Shown: positions 12,601 through 21,471 of the stretch, one piece after another | Layout of the letters: each line of letters begins with the position of its first letter | Numbering within the stretch: the stretch's first letter is position 1 | Assembly (NCBI GenBank): GCA_016165875.1 | Contig: JABBOT010000004.1 | Location: 12,773,672-12,837,671, forward strand | Source of the DNA: Acanthopleura granulata | Taxonomy: Eukaryota; Mollusca; Polyplacophora; Chitonida; Chitonidae | DNA length: 64,000 nt | Reading direction: 5' to 3' | Translations under genes and position numbers: made by a program | The notes under the pieces: model-generated | The model's input: the letters and a program-made list of their open reading frames with translations, nothing else | Database searches by the model: none | What the model was told of the DNA's origin: nothing

Positions 12601-15600
12601 GCCACCATTTTAGCTGCTTTGGGCTTTGCTCAAAAACATGTGTTTAGGTATTCATTGATTGATGTAATGTAATGACGATTTTCAGTGACAGTTTCCAAAA
12701 ACATATTTGGTCTTCCAGATTGTAACTTTTAAAAGTATTCACGTAAGCATTCACAGTATTGCACTATTCCTATTATTTCAGTAGCAAAAGGAATATGCTT
12801 ACCATAGATTTGCACATCAAAGTTTTTTTTTGGCTTGAAACCAGAATATTGTTAGAGTAAATGGTATTTGTGTACTACTGCAGACCACTGCTGAAGAAAA
12901 CCAATACACTGTTATGATCATATTATACACCCAAGCACAAAGCAGTGAAGCCAAATTGAGATAGATGAATGGTGAACCTAAGATAGGTTATCTCATTAAC
13001 AGAAACCCCATATCAATACATCAGGATGTAGCAGTTATCCCAGATTTTGTAGCACAAACTGTATTGATAAAAGTTGAGAGAAGTGTAAAGAGATGTATTA
13101 TATCACCTTTTTTCTTGACAACTTACTTCAGCTTCTGGATTCAAAGGTAAAATTAGTGTCTGGTTTGTTAAGGCATATTGATTGTTGATAGTCTAAAATT
13201 TTGATTTTGTTTATGATTTCTCTTATCAGTGTTTGTACATGAATTTGATAGCTAGCCTCTTCAGTACAATTGGTCTGTTCTTCTTTTCTGTATTTGGAGT
13301 TGTGATTCGTGTTTGTATATTTGCTATATGATTGAAATGGTTTGCTGTGTTTTCATTATTTTATATAGACCTTTTCATCATAGAAAATACAAAAATGCCG
13401 CTTGTTTCCAAGCTTGTTAGTAATACATACTGTTACAATACTCGCTTTTATAATAAAATGCTGCGCAGAAATATTTAATAAAATGTTGATTTTAAGTTAA
13501 CTCGTTTTTGTAATTCTCCAGTTTGGAAAATGGGGGCATTTTTAGAAACATTTCTGTTAAGATGGTTTCTGTTTGTTGTTTTGAATGAATAAGTTCAAGT
13601 TGCACAGTTGTGTTCAGTATGCTAAGCATGTAACTGAAAATGTTACTTCTTTTCACTTTCAAAGTGATTTTACAAGTCATTATAGCAAAAGTTTTGCATG
13701 TAGGGAGATAATGTTGTATCTTTATTCAGTGTAACTCAAACAAGAATATGCTGGTTATATATTTATCCTTAAAATGTCTTGATAGTTTAAAACTGTAAGT
13801 TAAAATTATACAGTGAACTTTCTGATTTCTCTACCACTTTTATTGAAAATTAAATAAAGTAAAGATGAAATTTTTAAATTGTGGAAAATATATTTGTCGA
13901 AAGACAAGTGATGTGAAAAGTGTGAAGAGTGATTGTGTGTTCCTGTACATGTAGTTACTGATTTGGTGAAAATGTAGCACTGCTGAAATTTATTTCCTAG
14001 TTATATGCACATGGCATGGGTGCCTGTTTTGGGAGAATGGGTTTTCCCAGTAACATGAACCTTGGAATGGGACTCACATGACTATGCTTCCTATTTCTCC
14101 TTAGATGGTGAAAGTGACCACACATGGTATATCCGAGGGAAAGAGTCAGTTTAGTCCACCTTTCAAACAACTAACAAAGAAAGCTGCACCTCTAACCAGT
14201 GACATTGACAGATCTCATATTATTGGTCCACAGGGCGACCAATCAAATGCTGAGGACAGTAAAATTGAAACAGGTGCTAAGATTCGGGCTGCTTTGGCCA
14301 GTCATGACTATGCCAAAAGCCCAAATGGAGTGGACGGCCAAGGGAGTGAGGAGAGCCAAGATATGGATAAGGCTGACGGCCATGGAGACTATATGGCTGG
14401 CATGGGACAATCCACATCAGGTACCCACCAGTCCTTGGAGGACCACATTCACCCATCGCAAAACCAACATCAGCATTATCACTCTGTGAGAGAAAATAAA
14501 CTGAAAATTCAAATCTCGGTGGCAGATGAGAATGGTGGTGGAATCGTTATCCCCAAAACAGTGTCCCTGACTGACGTGACAAAACCGTTGACCATAGAGA
14601 CAAAGTTCAGTGGTTCCTCCGGCCCAAGTAGTGAGAACACGGACACAGCCTCGGAGGTGGGCAGCTGTTTTAGTTCGCCCAACAGCTATCCCTCCTGCCA
14701 GAACAGTCCAAATCTTGAACGCCTAAACGAGCGACAGTCAGCAGACTTGGTTGCCAGGTCACTCGGCAGCGGAGAAGGAGAGCTGGCTCTGCCAAAGGAG
14801 ATGCACTTCTCTCTACCTGGCCATGATGACAAAGTGAGAGCAATCAAAGATGAACCAAAAGGCAGCCCAGGAGGGAAATCTGAGCCAGGAAGCACCTGCT
14901 CCAGTACCAGTTCCAAAACAAAATTCAGTAGTCAACATGGCTTTAAGCCAAAGGTGAAGTGCTTCATTGTCATAATTTGTTTAGTACTCGATACTCAAAC
15001 TAATTTGGGAGTTATGAGATTAAACTTTTTGCTAAAGGTAAGAATAGTCTTGTTCCAATAAATTTTGGGCAACTTTTGTTGACATTAATTTACAGATCAC
15101 CTGTTTTGATATGTTATGACATCCCTTACCTTCAGAAACTTTTTAAGTTCACAGATGCTCAGCTCATCAATTTTCTCCATCGTTCATCTACTCTAAATAA
15201 CTTTTTGAGATACCAATTTGGATGCAAAATGTAATCAAAAATGTTTTCTGACAAGCCCTGTGGTACATTAAAAAGTCTGTTAGCCTCAGTAATGAAAGTT
15301 CAAACTTGTAGCTTCACCCTATTGATCACAGAATTCTCTGAATTCAAATTGCTGACCACTGTGATACAGTTCTACTTGTTCAATAGTCAAAATTCAGTCA
15401 AATTTCATACAGGGATTCAAAGGTGGCTCCCTAAAAGTTATTAGAATTTAGTTGACACAAACGTCCTCCTTGGTACAGTACTTTCTGAGGTTTGAGTTCA
15501 AACATATTTGATATTTGCACAGTTAGATCTCTAGAACTGTTGAACCAGACTCAGTGATGTAAGCATTGTTTATGGATTTACAAGTGGGTCTCAGATGGCA

Positions 15601-16811
15601 TTAGAGTGTGGTTGGGGCAAATGACTTTCAACCTATCTTCTCAATGTCAGAGTTCATGTATTAGCTGTGGTGCTATATCTCCCAAACTTCTGAGCCATAT
15701 TTAATGAAACTTAAGACTGGTACATTCAGTTGTACAACTCTTGATCAGCATTAAAATGTGGCCAACTTAACTGATTGGATGCCTGGCTTCATTTTGAGAA
15801 TCTCCAGATCAGGTTTCTTGTTCAATTCATAAGTCTCAAGACTTCATTACATGTATCATCACTCTTTAATTGAAACAACCCCTGCTTTCTTTATAAGTTT
15901 CAGAACATGTTTGGATTTAGCATGCATGTTTCAGTTAGAATGTACAGGACATACATGATGAGCTGGCAAATGTACATTGTTGTTCATTTATTACTTACAT
16001 GTCCACATCCAGGATCAAGGGGCTTAATGCATATTGATGGGTAATCAACTAAGTATGAAGAGATATCCTGACTGAGAGAAATACTCTCAGATCATCAGCT
16101 TGGGAGAATGTTTAATGCTGGTGCAGTACATTCAGTATGTTATGCTATTGTTCAAATTTACTGAGACAGTTTCATTTTCCAGGACCTACTTGCATTGCTA
16201 AAAAATGTGGAAAATGAAATCGCTAACTGTGATGACAATCTAAGGGACGAGGTAGAGAAGAGGAAGAAGTACAAGGTGGGAAATAAACCATGTTTGTAAA
16301 ATAATTGAGTTTTCAGTACTGAGCAATGATCTTGTTAAAATGGTTTCAGTTACCACATCATACGTTGTAATAGACTGGAAGAAACAAAAGGACATGTGAC
16401 TGGCATTGTTTTCTATTTCATATGTATATTCTTTATTGACTTGCGAAGGCATTTCATTATTTAATAAATGATATTTTAGTTCTTTAATAAGTTATAAATT
16501 TTTCTAACTTCTGCCGGTCTTCTGTGTTGTAATGGGTTTTACCGCTGAAAATTTACCTTATTTCCATCACAGTGGAAGATGTTCAAGAGAAACTGTATTC
16601 TTGTTTTCAGATTGATGACTGTCGGCGCACTCACAACTATGACCATTTTATCTGCACCTTCCTGTACATGCTGGCAGAGCAGGGTCAGCTGTCAGGGCTG
16701 GTAGAACAGCACATGCTCGTGAAGCGACGACAAGGAGTGGCCCTAGGTCGTCTCCACAAGAGTGAGCGACCCCAGAGGCCACGGCCAGCGAGAACTAAAA
16801 GGAGACGTTGA
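3589..16811 (+). CDS. BAP1: BAP1/Calypso ubiquitin C-terminal hydrolase, complete, 12 coding exons
   Basis: Orthologue of nuclear deubiquitinase BAP1 (Drosophila Calypso), which with ASXL proteins removes ubiquitin from histone H2A. Coding exons are 3589-3625, 4014-4043, 7222-7276, 8513-8642, 8924-9043, 9461-9522, 9958-10100, 11848-11920, 12381-12504, 14105-14953, 16183-16275 and 16611-16811. All introns are GT-AG, and the joined frame gives 638 residues plus TGA (human is about 729). The UCH domain spans roughly residues 4-235, with oxyanion Gln84, nucleophile Cys90 in NSCATHAL, His168 in AFHFVSYVP and Asp183 in FELDG. Residues 259-541 are low-complexity linker with an HCF-1-binding-like SHDY (324-327) and a SUMO-type IKDEP (505-509). 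Residues 542-610 form the ASXL-binding C-terminal domain, followed by a basic tail ending TKRRR. The start codon matches the conserved [12 protein letters not shown], with an in-frame TAG just upstream. Linker exons could be alternatively spliced; the rest is near certain. Confidence 0.96.
4014..4043 (+). CDS. BAP1: BAP1 coding exon 2
   Basis: A 30-nt microexon after the acceptor tttttttcag. It encodes the rest of Gly13, then LFTLLVEDF and the first base of Gly23. It is too short to find without homology, but it restores the UCH N-terminus exactly. Confidence 0.95.
4338..4702. mobile_element. MITE with ~43-bp terminal inverted repeats, in BAP1 intron 2
   Basis: The left end (4338-4380, ATAGGGGAGTTTCAAGT...) is the near reverse complement of the right end (4660-4702, ...ACTTGAAACTCCCCTAT). 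Flanking TA dinucleotides could be the target duplication. The interior shares a segment with the elements at 15081-15240 and 32879-33254. No transposase is present, so this is a non-autonomous DNA transposon of about 365 bp. Confidence 0.75.
5766..5959 (+). repeat. Tandem 91-bp duplication of a SINE tail
   Basis: Units at 5766-5856 and 5857-5947 are nearly identical, and a 12-base start of a third unit follows. Each unit contains the SINE 3' end ('gctggctgctattat', 'gtaagtgaaatattctagag', 'aacaccagtc') and an AAATAAATAAATAAAT tail, plus 'taagccat'. It lies in BAP1 intron 2. Confidence 0.85.
7222..7276 (+). CDS. BAP1: BAP1 coding exon 3
   Basis: 55 nt after tttacag. It encodes the remainder of Gly23 then [17 protein letters not shown] and two bases of Gly41, in the UCH N-terminal lobe. 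Donor is GG|gtatgt. Confidence 0.95.
7346..7555. mobile_element. PIF/Harbinger-like MITE in BAP1 intron 3
   Basis: A 210-bp element starting AGGCCTGTCCCCGCTG and ending CAGTGGGGATGGACCT, which are imperfect inverted repeats. It is flanked by a TTA trinucleotide on both sides (7343-7345 and 7556-7558). A three-base TWA duplication is characteristic of PIF/Harbinger elements. It has no coding capacity. Confidence 0.7.
7876..8070 (+). repeat. Diverged tRNA-derived SINE copy in BAP1 intron 3
   Basis: A box-B-like GAGTTCAAGTCC (7917-7928) is followed by the family body ('cagtttcctgccaccataat', 'gctggccactatcatataag') and tail ('gttaaacactaatcgg'). The order matches the intact copy at 21228-21471, read on the opposite strand. 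Confidence 0.7.
8513..8642 (+). CDS. BAP1: BAP1 coding exon 4
   Basis: 130 nt encoding [16 protein letters not shown]..., then an acidic stretch and MFFAQQ. Gln84, the last residue, is the predicted oxyanion-hole glutamine. The exon ends at codon 84, one codon less than human. Confidence 0.96.
8924..9043 (+). CDS. BAP1: BAP1 coding exon 5 (catalytic cysteine)
   Basis: 120 nt, 40 codons, beginning [16 protein letters not shown]. Cys90 is the nucleophile (human Cys91). Acceptor is gttatag, donor GAG|gtaagg. Confidence 0.97.
9461..9522 (+). CDS. BAP1: BAP1 coding exon 6
   Basis: 62 nt encoding [20 protein letters not shown] and two bases of Arg145. It corresponds to the GYAIGNAPELAKAHNSHAR part of the human UCH fold. 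Confidence 0.96.
9958..10100 (+). CDS. BAP1: BAP1 coding exon 7 (catalytic His and Asp)
   Basis: 143 nt containing [20 protein letters not shown] and [12 protein letters not shown]. His168 and Asp183 complete the catalytic triad with Cys90. Acceptor is tttttcag, donor CATG|gtgaat. Confidence 0.97.
11848..11920 (+). CDS. BAP1: BAP1 coding exon 8
   Basis: 73 nt encoding [20 protein letters not shown] and ATG plus part of Gly217. It is two codons shorter than the human equivalent in the GPWGEDEEWT segment. Confidence 0.94.
12381..12504 (+). CDS. BAP1: BAP1 coding exon 9
   Basis: 124 nt encoding [20 protein letters not shown]... and ending LEALQQ. This closes the UCH domain. Donor is CAG|gtatga. 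The 1.6-kb intron that follows shows no recognisable exon. Confidence 0.96.
14105..14953 (+). CDS. BAP1: BAP1 coding exon 10 (single large linker exon)
   Basis: An 849-nt exon, residues 259-541, low-complexity and rich in Ser, Gly and charged residues. Landmarks are [11 protein letters not shown] (human NHNYAKSP, the HCF-1-binding site), [16 protein letters not shown] (human STDTASEIGSAFNSP), IKDEP at 505-509, and a C-terminal FKPK leading into the ASXL-binding domain. As I recall, human spreads this linker over several exons. If the donor AAG|gtgaag is not used, the frame runs on to a stop at 15059-15061. Confidence 0.93.
15081..15240 (+). repeat. MITE-related fragment in BAP1 intron 10
   Basis: The segment around 'ttaagttcacagatgctcag', 'ctcatcaattttctcc' and 'aataactttttgaga' aligns with the interior of the TIR element at 32879-33254 ('ttaagttcacaaactttcag', 'ctcctcaattttcacc', 'aataactttttgtga') and with the reverse complement of the element at 4338-4702. 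Terminal inverted repeats are not recognisable here. Confidence 0.55.
16183..16275 (+). CDS. BAP1: BAP1 coding exon 11 (start of C-terminal ASXL-binding domain)
   Basis: 93 nt encoding [20 protein letters not shown] and [11 protein letters not shown], matching human [20 protein letters not shown]. The 93-nt length equals the human exon as I recall it. This helical region binds the ASXL DEUBAD and is homologous to the UCH37 ULD domain. Confidence 0.95.
16611..16811 (+). CDS. BAP1: BAP1 terminal coding exon 12
   Basis: 201 nt encoding [46 protein letters not shown] and a basic tail RPARTKRRR before TGA. It forms the second half of the C-terminal domain plus a nuclear-localisation-like tail. 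Human splits this part over two exons; here it is one. Confidence 0.96.
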   Translation: MDDCRRTHNYDHFICTFLYMLAEQGQLSGLVEQHMLVKRRQGVALGRLHKSERPQRPRPARTKRRR

Positions 16812-17096
16812 TCGCCAGAAAGTTTATCTGAAAGGTGCAACTATTTATTTGTGATATATTGGATGTATTTCTTGTTGTCAGATATAGTCAGAATATTGGA
16901 TAAGTTTGCATTTTTTAATATCAGTGACAGGTTGGACGTCCAGCAAACATTGACTGAACCTGGATATCTTTATTGAAGGCCTTAAACACAGGTCTGCTTT
17001 CTGGGCGGTTTCTATAAAATGAGCTGAAGACAGAAGAATAGCATTTGTGATGCTTTCAAGACATACTCATGTGAATTTTACATATTATGTAACAAA

Positions 17097-17159
17097 GAAA
17101 TAAAATTGATTTTTTCTTTGTTTGAAATAAAATTGATTTTTTCTTTGTTTGCCAATAAA
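17097..17159 (+). promoter_or_regulatory. BAP1: BAP1 poly(A) signal cluster in a 27-bp perfect duplication
   Basis: Units 17097-17123 and 17124-17150 are identical 27-mers, each starting GAAATAAAATTG and ending in a T-rich stretch. They contribute AATAAA at 17099-17104 and 17126-17131, and a third AATAAA follows at 17154-17159. The transcript end is therefore predicted about 300-380 bases after the stop codon. Confidence 0.7.
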
Positions 17160-18925
17160 ACATTGTTGATGGTAAATGTTGGATATATTCAGTTAATATA
17201 AAATATATGAACGTGTGGTGAACTGAAGATCATGACCTGATTTTGAACTCGGATGTCTTGGTACACGTCTCTGATGACAGTTCAGATGGAATCTTAAGAA
17301 CTGTTTCTTCTAGCCAGGTGTTAAGTGGGCAGATGTAGAGCTGAACATTGACAGAAGTCAGCTTAAATGGATACTAAATCTATTGAAAGGGACTTGCATG
17401 GCATTGTGAACGTTAGTTTGCTCAAAGAGTTCTGTATCAGGCGATAGCCATGAGTTTCCAGCGGAAAGTTGACAGGTGAAAGGCCTTGAATGGGAAGACT
17501 AATTAGGGTGGGAGTAAATATAGACCAACACCCACAGGTGTTTGGATCTTAGAGCAGTACAGGTTTACTACGTATTGAGAGTATAGTGTTATTAGCACAT
17601 TTGAGTGATATAATTGATGTTGGTGGGTTTTTTTTTTTCTGTGTGTGACCCTCGGTCACCAAAGTGGTGACTGGCAGACTTCAAAATTGATGAGAGTTTT
17701 ATGTACGTTTTCAAGGCAGATGTATAGTGATGTATGGTGTATTCCTTGAATGTTTGAAACGGTTTTATATTTCATTTAGAGAATACGAATTGAATGTGTA
17801 GTGTCAGAGAAATAAAGAGGCAAGTTGTAACGTTTGTGTTGTTTTCTCTTGAACTTTTTCTCAAAGACCTTGTTCATCAGTTGGCCTTTGGTAGCAACAC
17901 GTACTGGAGCCCAATTGCGGCTATCGTGATCTTGCACCGCGCAACAACTCAGCAACTCAACTTTTCGGTCGATTGACAGTGACGCTCTATTTTGTAAATA
18001 AATTGACTTGTTGTCGCCCAGATAAATTCAGAGCCGAAAAACAGAGACCCTGGCTAATTGAACTCAAGATGGGGTGGTTTTCCTTTTTATACATACACTG
18101 CATGTAATAAACTCAACGTGACTAGCATAAAATGTTGCGGTGTTGCACTGTCGCCCTTGGAAATTTAAAGATGAGACAACCGCGATATTTTAATGTAAAC
18201 TGGCGCGTTTTTTTTTGTGTCATAAGAAATCACGAAGTCCGTCAGCGCGACTTTTTATTTGTTAGCTTTTGGGAGCGAGCCGTGATTTTAGTAGTCACAC
18301 GAGGTGTGGGTTCAACTCTCACTATGGAGAGAGAATTTGTACAGATCCCCCGCTCTAGCTCCTTGCGGGACATTGGTGACAATCGGTGGCCGTTCGCGCG
18401 GCGTCTAATGTTCTTTGAAGACCGCGTGTCTTATACTGTACCTCTGTGTCACATGTGGGAAAGTTCTACAGTGACCTTCCAGAGGCCTGTGGTTTACACC
18501 TGTAAAACCGACCACCATGAGTCGTATTTTAGAAAACGAACCAACAAGCAAATAAACGAATGGAAGTAAATGTTGCATGCACCATCGAAAATTTCACACG
18601 TTTCGCTGCATGGGCCTGGACAAACTCAGTAGGTTGCTCTGCATGGAGATTACAAATCTACCCTATCTTTGACAGGAAGGCGATGATTATAACCAGAATT
18701 CGGTAACGGGACATTTTAATTTAAAATATCGCCTAAAAATATCTTCTTGTGGTCACCACGCCAAAACGACATATTAAACTTGCGTTAGCACAGAGAAGCT
18801 ATTGCCTTGAGCCACGCTGATTTCACTTTTATGTGACTAGCATAAATTTGTAAAATGCCCATATGCAATAGCCAAAATGCGACATTATGTATCTAGAATG
18901 TCATGTTGCCGCATTCCCTCGAAAG

Positions 18926-19090
18926 AATCTTCCGTTAAATCTGCTACTTAAGGATGACGGATCACCTTTCCTTTGATCTAACAGGATTATTCCGTCCTGA
19001 TTACGGAATAGTTTCTTAACAGGATCTGATCAATTCATTATCAGGAACAGGAATGAAATGCAATCCGTCATCCTTCAAACGGATTAAGGG
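18926..19090. mobile_element. Short copy of the TCCGTTAAAT-ended MITE family
   Basis: Begins 'gaatcttccgttaaatctg' and continues through 'aaggatgacgga' and 'tttgatctaacaggatt'. The far end contains 'atccgtcatccttcaaacgg', its approximate reverse complement. The same left-end order appears in the longer copy at 20397-20795. Confidence 0.6.
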
Positions 19091-20396
19091 AAAATTTGCG
19101 GGGGGGGGGGGTATAGCTCCATCAATCTGTTTTAGAACGAACATGTTTTACATGAAAATGGCGTAGGTCTCTGCGTTAGACCGCAATCGTGCGACAATTG
19201 TAAGTAAAATGTCGCTTTCTCAACCTACACCAAGCGGTAAAATGTAGTGTTTCTGGCCTGTTGAAGTACAGAAGAGACGTAGCCATGGTCGCAGTGGGCT
19301 TCCATACTTGTATACCGTTTGTGGAGTACTACGTTTGTTGCAGACCACTTGTCTTTCACCAGCACGTCTTCTGTACTTCAAACGTAGGAAAGGTTCGTCA
19401 GTATGACGCCAAAGGTCGGTGATTAACTCTATTGTGTCTTCCTGACATACGCACAGAACTAACCGCAATCATGTTGATGATTTATACGTTAAAAAGTGAA
19501 ACATTCATGAATCATTGAACTGTAAATCAATGTACTAATGTATGCAGTGTTAGATACGATATACAAAGCAATCATACACTTTGATTTGTGCAAGTCGAGA
19601 AGTACCGGTTAGAAAAAAGGTGACAGCGATGAGGCATTGCTCCATGCAAGGCGATGGAGTGAAGACTTTTCTTGGAAACTATGCATATGTGTCGCTTGTG
19701 AAAATGATGGGAAGCCGGAATCACACATGAACAACCACTAATCGCTTTCGTAAACACTACAGTGATTCATGGGTTAATAATTAAAATGTCATGGATGCAG
19801 TGAAAGGCTTTATTCGTTTAATTAACGTCATTTCTGTTGTGTAAAACTGTTTGTATGCACATGTACCTGCACGTATATCTTACAACCAGCCAGTTTCTTG
19901 CTCGCGTCAGTATACATTGATCTCGCGTTCGCTGCGGAAACGGGTGTCAGAAAGAAAAGGACAACAATTTACTGCGTGTAAAAATAAATTTATGTCGATA
20001 AGAACAATGAGGGGTTGGCGAGCCTGCGTCAGACGCCACCCTTTGTATACGCAGACTACTTAAATTATTTAAGCCACCGACGTCAGAATGGGAGGAATGA
20101 AGTGAAAAGGACTGAAATTCAACTTCGCCTGGTGGTAAATAGGTCGACAGCTTGCATACACACGTATATCTCAGTCCTCAGTTAAAACAATGGGCGCGCA
20201 ACTGTACAATTCTGTTGTATACACCGTCAGAAAGTCACGGCATGAATCGATTCAATTACCACGGGCATACTGTAGGCCTATGTAGATGGTTTTCTCTGCT
20301 GTAGTGAAGTCATCAGACAAAAGAAAAAACTCCAATTAAATGTCACTAACGGTAAAAAAGAGTACAGTGACATAGCATATAAACTAAAAAAGAAAT

Positions 20397-20795
20397 CTTC
20401 CGTTAAATACGTCATTTGCAGGATGATGAATTACCTATCCGTTGATCTAATGGATTGATCCTATTCCACATAGCAATTTTTGACTTCAAAAAGTCAAAAA
20501 CCTTTCAACTCAATTTTACAGCTCATGCATTTGATACATACTGATTTTGAAATTCGTGTCACCTCTGCTTTGGCGTAATATAAACGCACCATTCGTGCTT
20601 TTATATTTTAAAATTTAAGGGATGTTTAATTTTATAAATTTGAAAAGTTTTACAAAGGCACAAAACTACTTTATGGAATGGACCTAATTTATGGAATCAG
20701 TTCCTGATTACGTTATCACGAACGGATTAATTCGTTAGATCAATGGAAAACCAATTCGTCATCCCTTAAATAACGGATTTAACGGAGGATGTTTG
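20397..20795. mobile_element. MITE with ~75-bp terminal inverted repeats (TCCGTTAAAT family)
   Basis: The left arm starts 'aatcttccgttaaatacgtc', then 'ggatgatgaatt', 'ccgttgatctaa' and 'ggattgatcc'. The reverse complement of the right arm reads 'catcctccgttaaatccg', 'ggatgacgaatt', 'ccattgatctaac' and 'gaattaatccg'. About 400 bp with AT-rich interior and no transposase. Confidence 0.7.
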
Positions 20796-21049
20796 TAGGG
20801 TTTGCATTAATTCTGCCTTGTATTTCGACATATACAGCTGAGTACACAGATTTCTGATACATATACACTGACTGCACGTACTTGGGGTGGAATCTTTTTG
20901 TGTGCGTTTACACGAAATACCATACTGTTGCTTTTAAATATGTCATTGCCAATTAGTGGTTTTAAAACACAAAGCCGGATTCCTCCGGCAAGGCTGGATG
21001 TAAGTCAGATGAACAACGTAATACTTAATACGTATGAAATCTGAGGATA

Positions 21050-21165
21050 GTCGTGGGTTTCCTCCAGGTTCTGTCCGGTTTCCTGCCATCATAATGCTAG
21101 TCGCCGTCGTAGCAGTTAAATATTCTAGAGCACGGCGTAAAACACCAATCAAATAAATAAATAAT
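21050..21165 (+). repeat. 5'-truncated SINE copy
   Basis: Contains the family body and tail: 'gtcgtgggtttcctccaggt', 'cggtttcctgccatcataat', 'cacggcgtaaaacaccaatc', AAATAAATAAATAA. It lacks the tRNA-like head present in the neighbouring opposite-strand copy. Confidence 0.75.
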
Positions 21166-21227
21166 ATATTTATGATTTTTGTATCGCGAATAAAAATATG
21201 TACATAATAGAATCACTGCATCTGTAT

Positions 21228-21471
21228 TTATTTATTTCATTTCATTGGTGTTTTACGCCGTACTCAAGAATATTTCACTTATACGACGGCGGTCAGCATC
21301 ATGGTGGGAGGAAACCGGGTAGAGCCCGGGGGAAACCCACGACCATCCGCAGGTTGCTGACAGAGGAAGACAGCATGAGCTGGGCTTGAACTCATACCTA
21401 TCGCACTGGTGGGAGGCTTCGGTCATTACGCTGCGTTAGCATGCTAACCGACTGAGCCACGGAGGCCCCCT
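21228..21471 (-). mobile_element. Full-length tRNA-derived SINE with 12-bp target-site duplication
   Basis: Read on the - strand, the element starts GGGGGCCTCCG and carries a perfect pol III box A TGGCTCAGTCGG (at 21448-21459) and a box-B-like GAGTTCAAGCCC (at 21382-21393). A family-specific body follows, ending 'gtacggcgtaaaacacc' and a T/A-rich tail. It is flanked by the direct repeat CTGCATCTGTAT at 21216-21227 and 21472-21483. This is the reference copy for the family in this window. Confidence 0.88.

Noticed and set aside
16572..16610. Extension of the last BAP1 exon upstream ([13 protein letters not shown])
   Set aside because: The conserved junction [15 protein letters not shown] places the acceptor at 16611. 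The upstream 39 bases are intron with a clear ttgttttcag.
18132..18569. 145-codon + strand open frame
   Set aside because: No domain, signal peptide or family motif. Composition follows the local DNA, and neither splice context nor repeats support coding.
21198..21389. 63-codon open frame
   Set aside because: It is translation of the SINE at 21228-21471 on its antisense side.
21382..21459. tRNA gene
   Set aside because: Box A and box B are present but the stretch does not close into a cloverleaf, and it continues into a SINE body with a target-site duplication.
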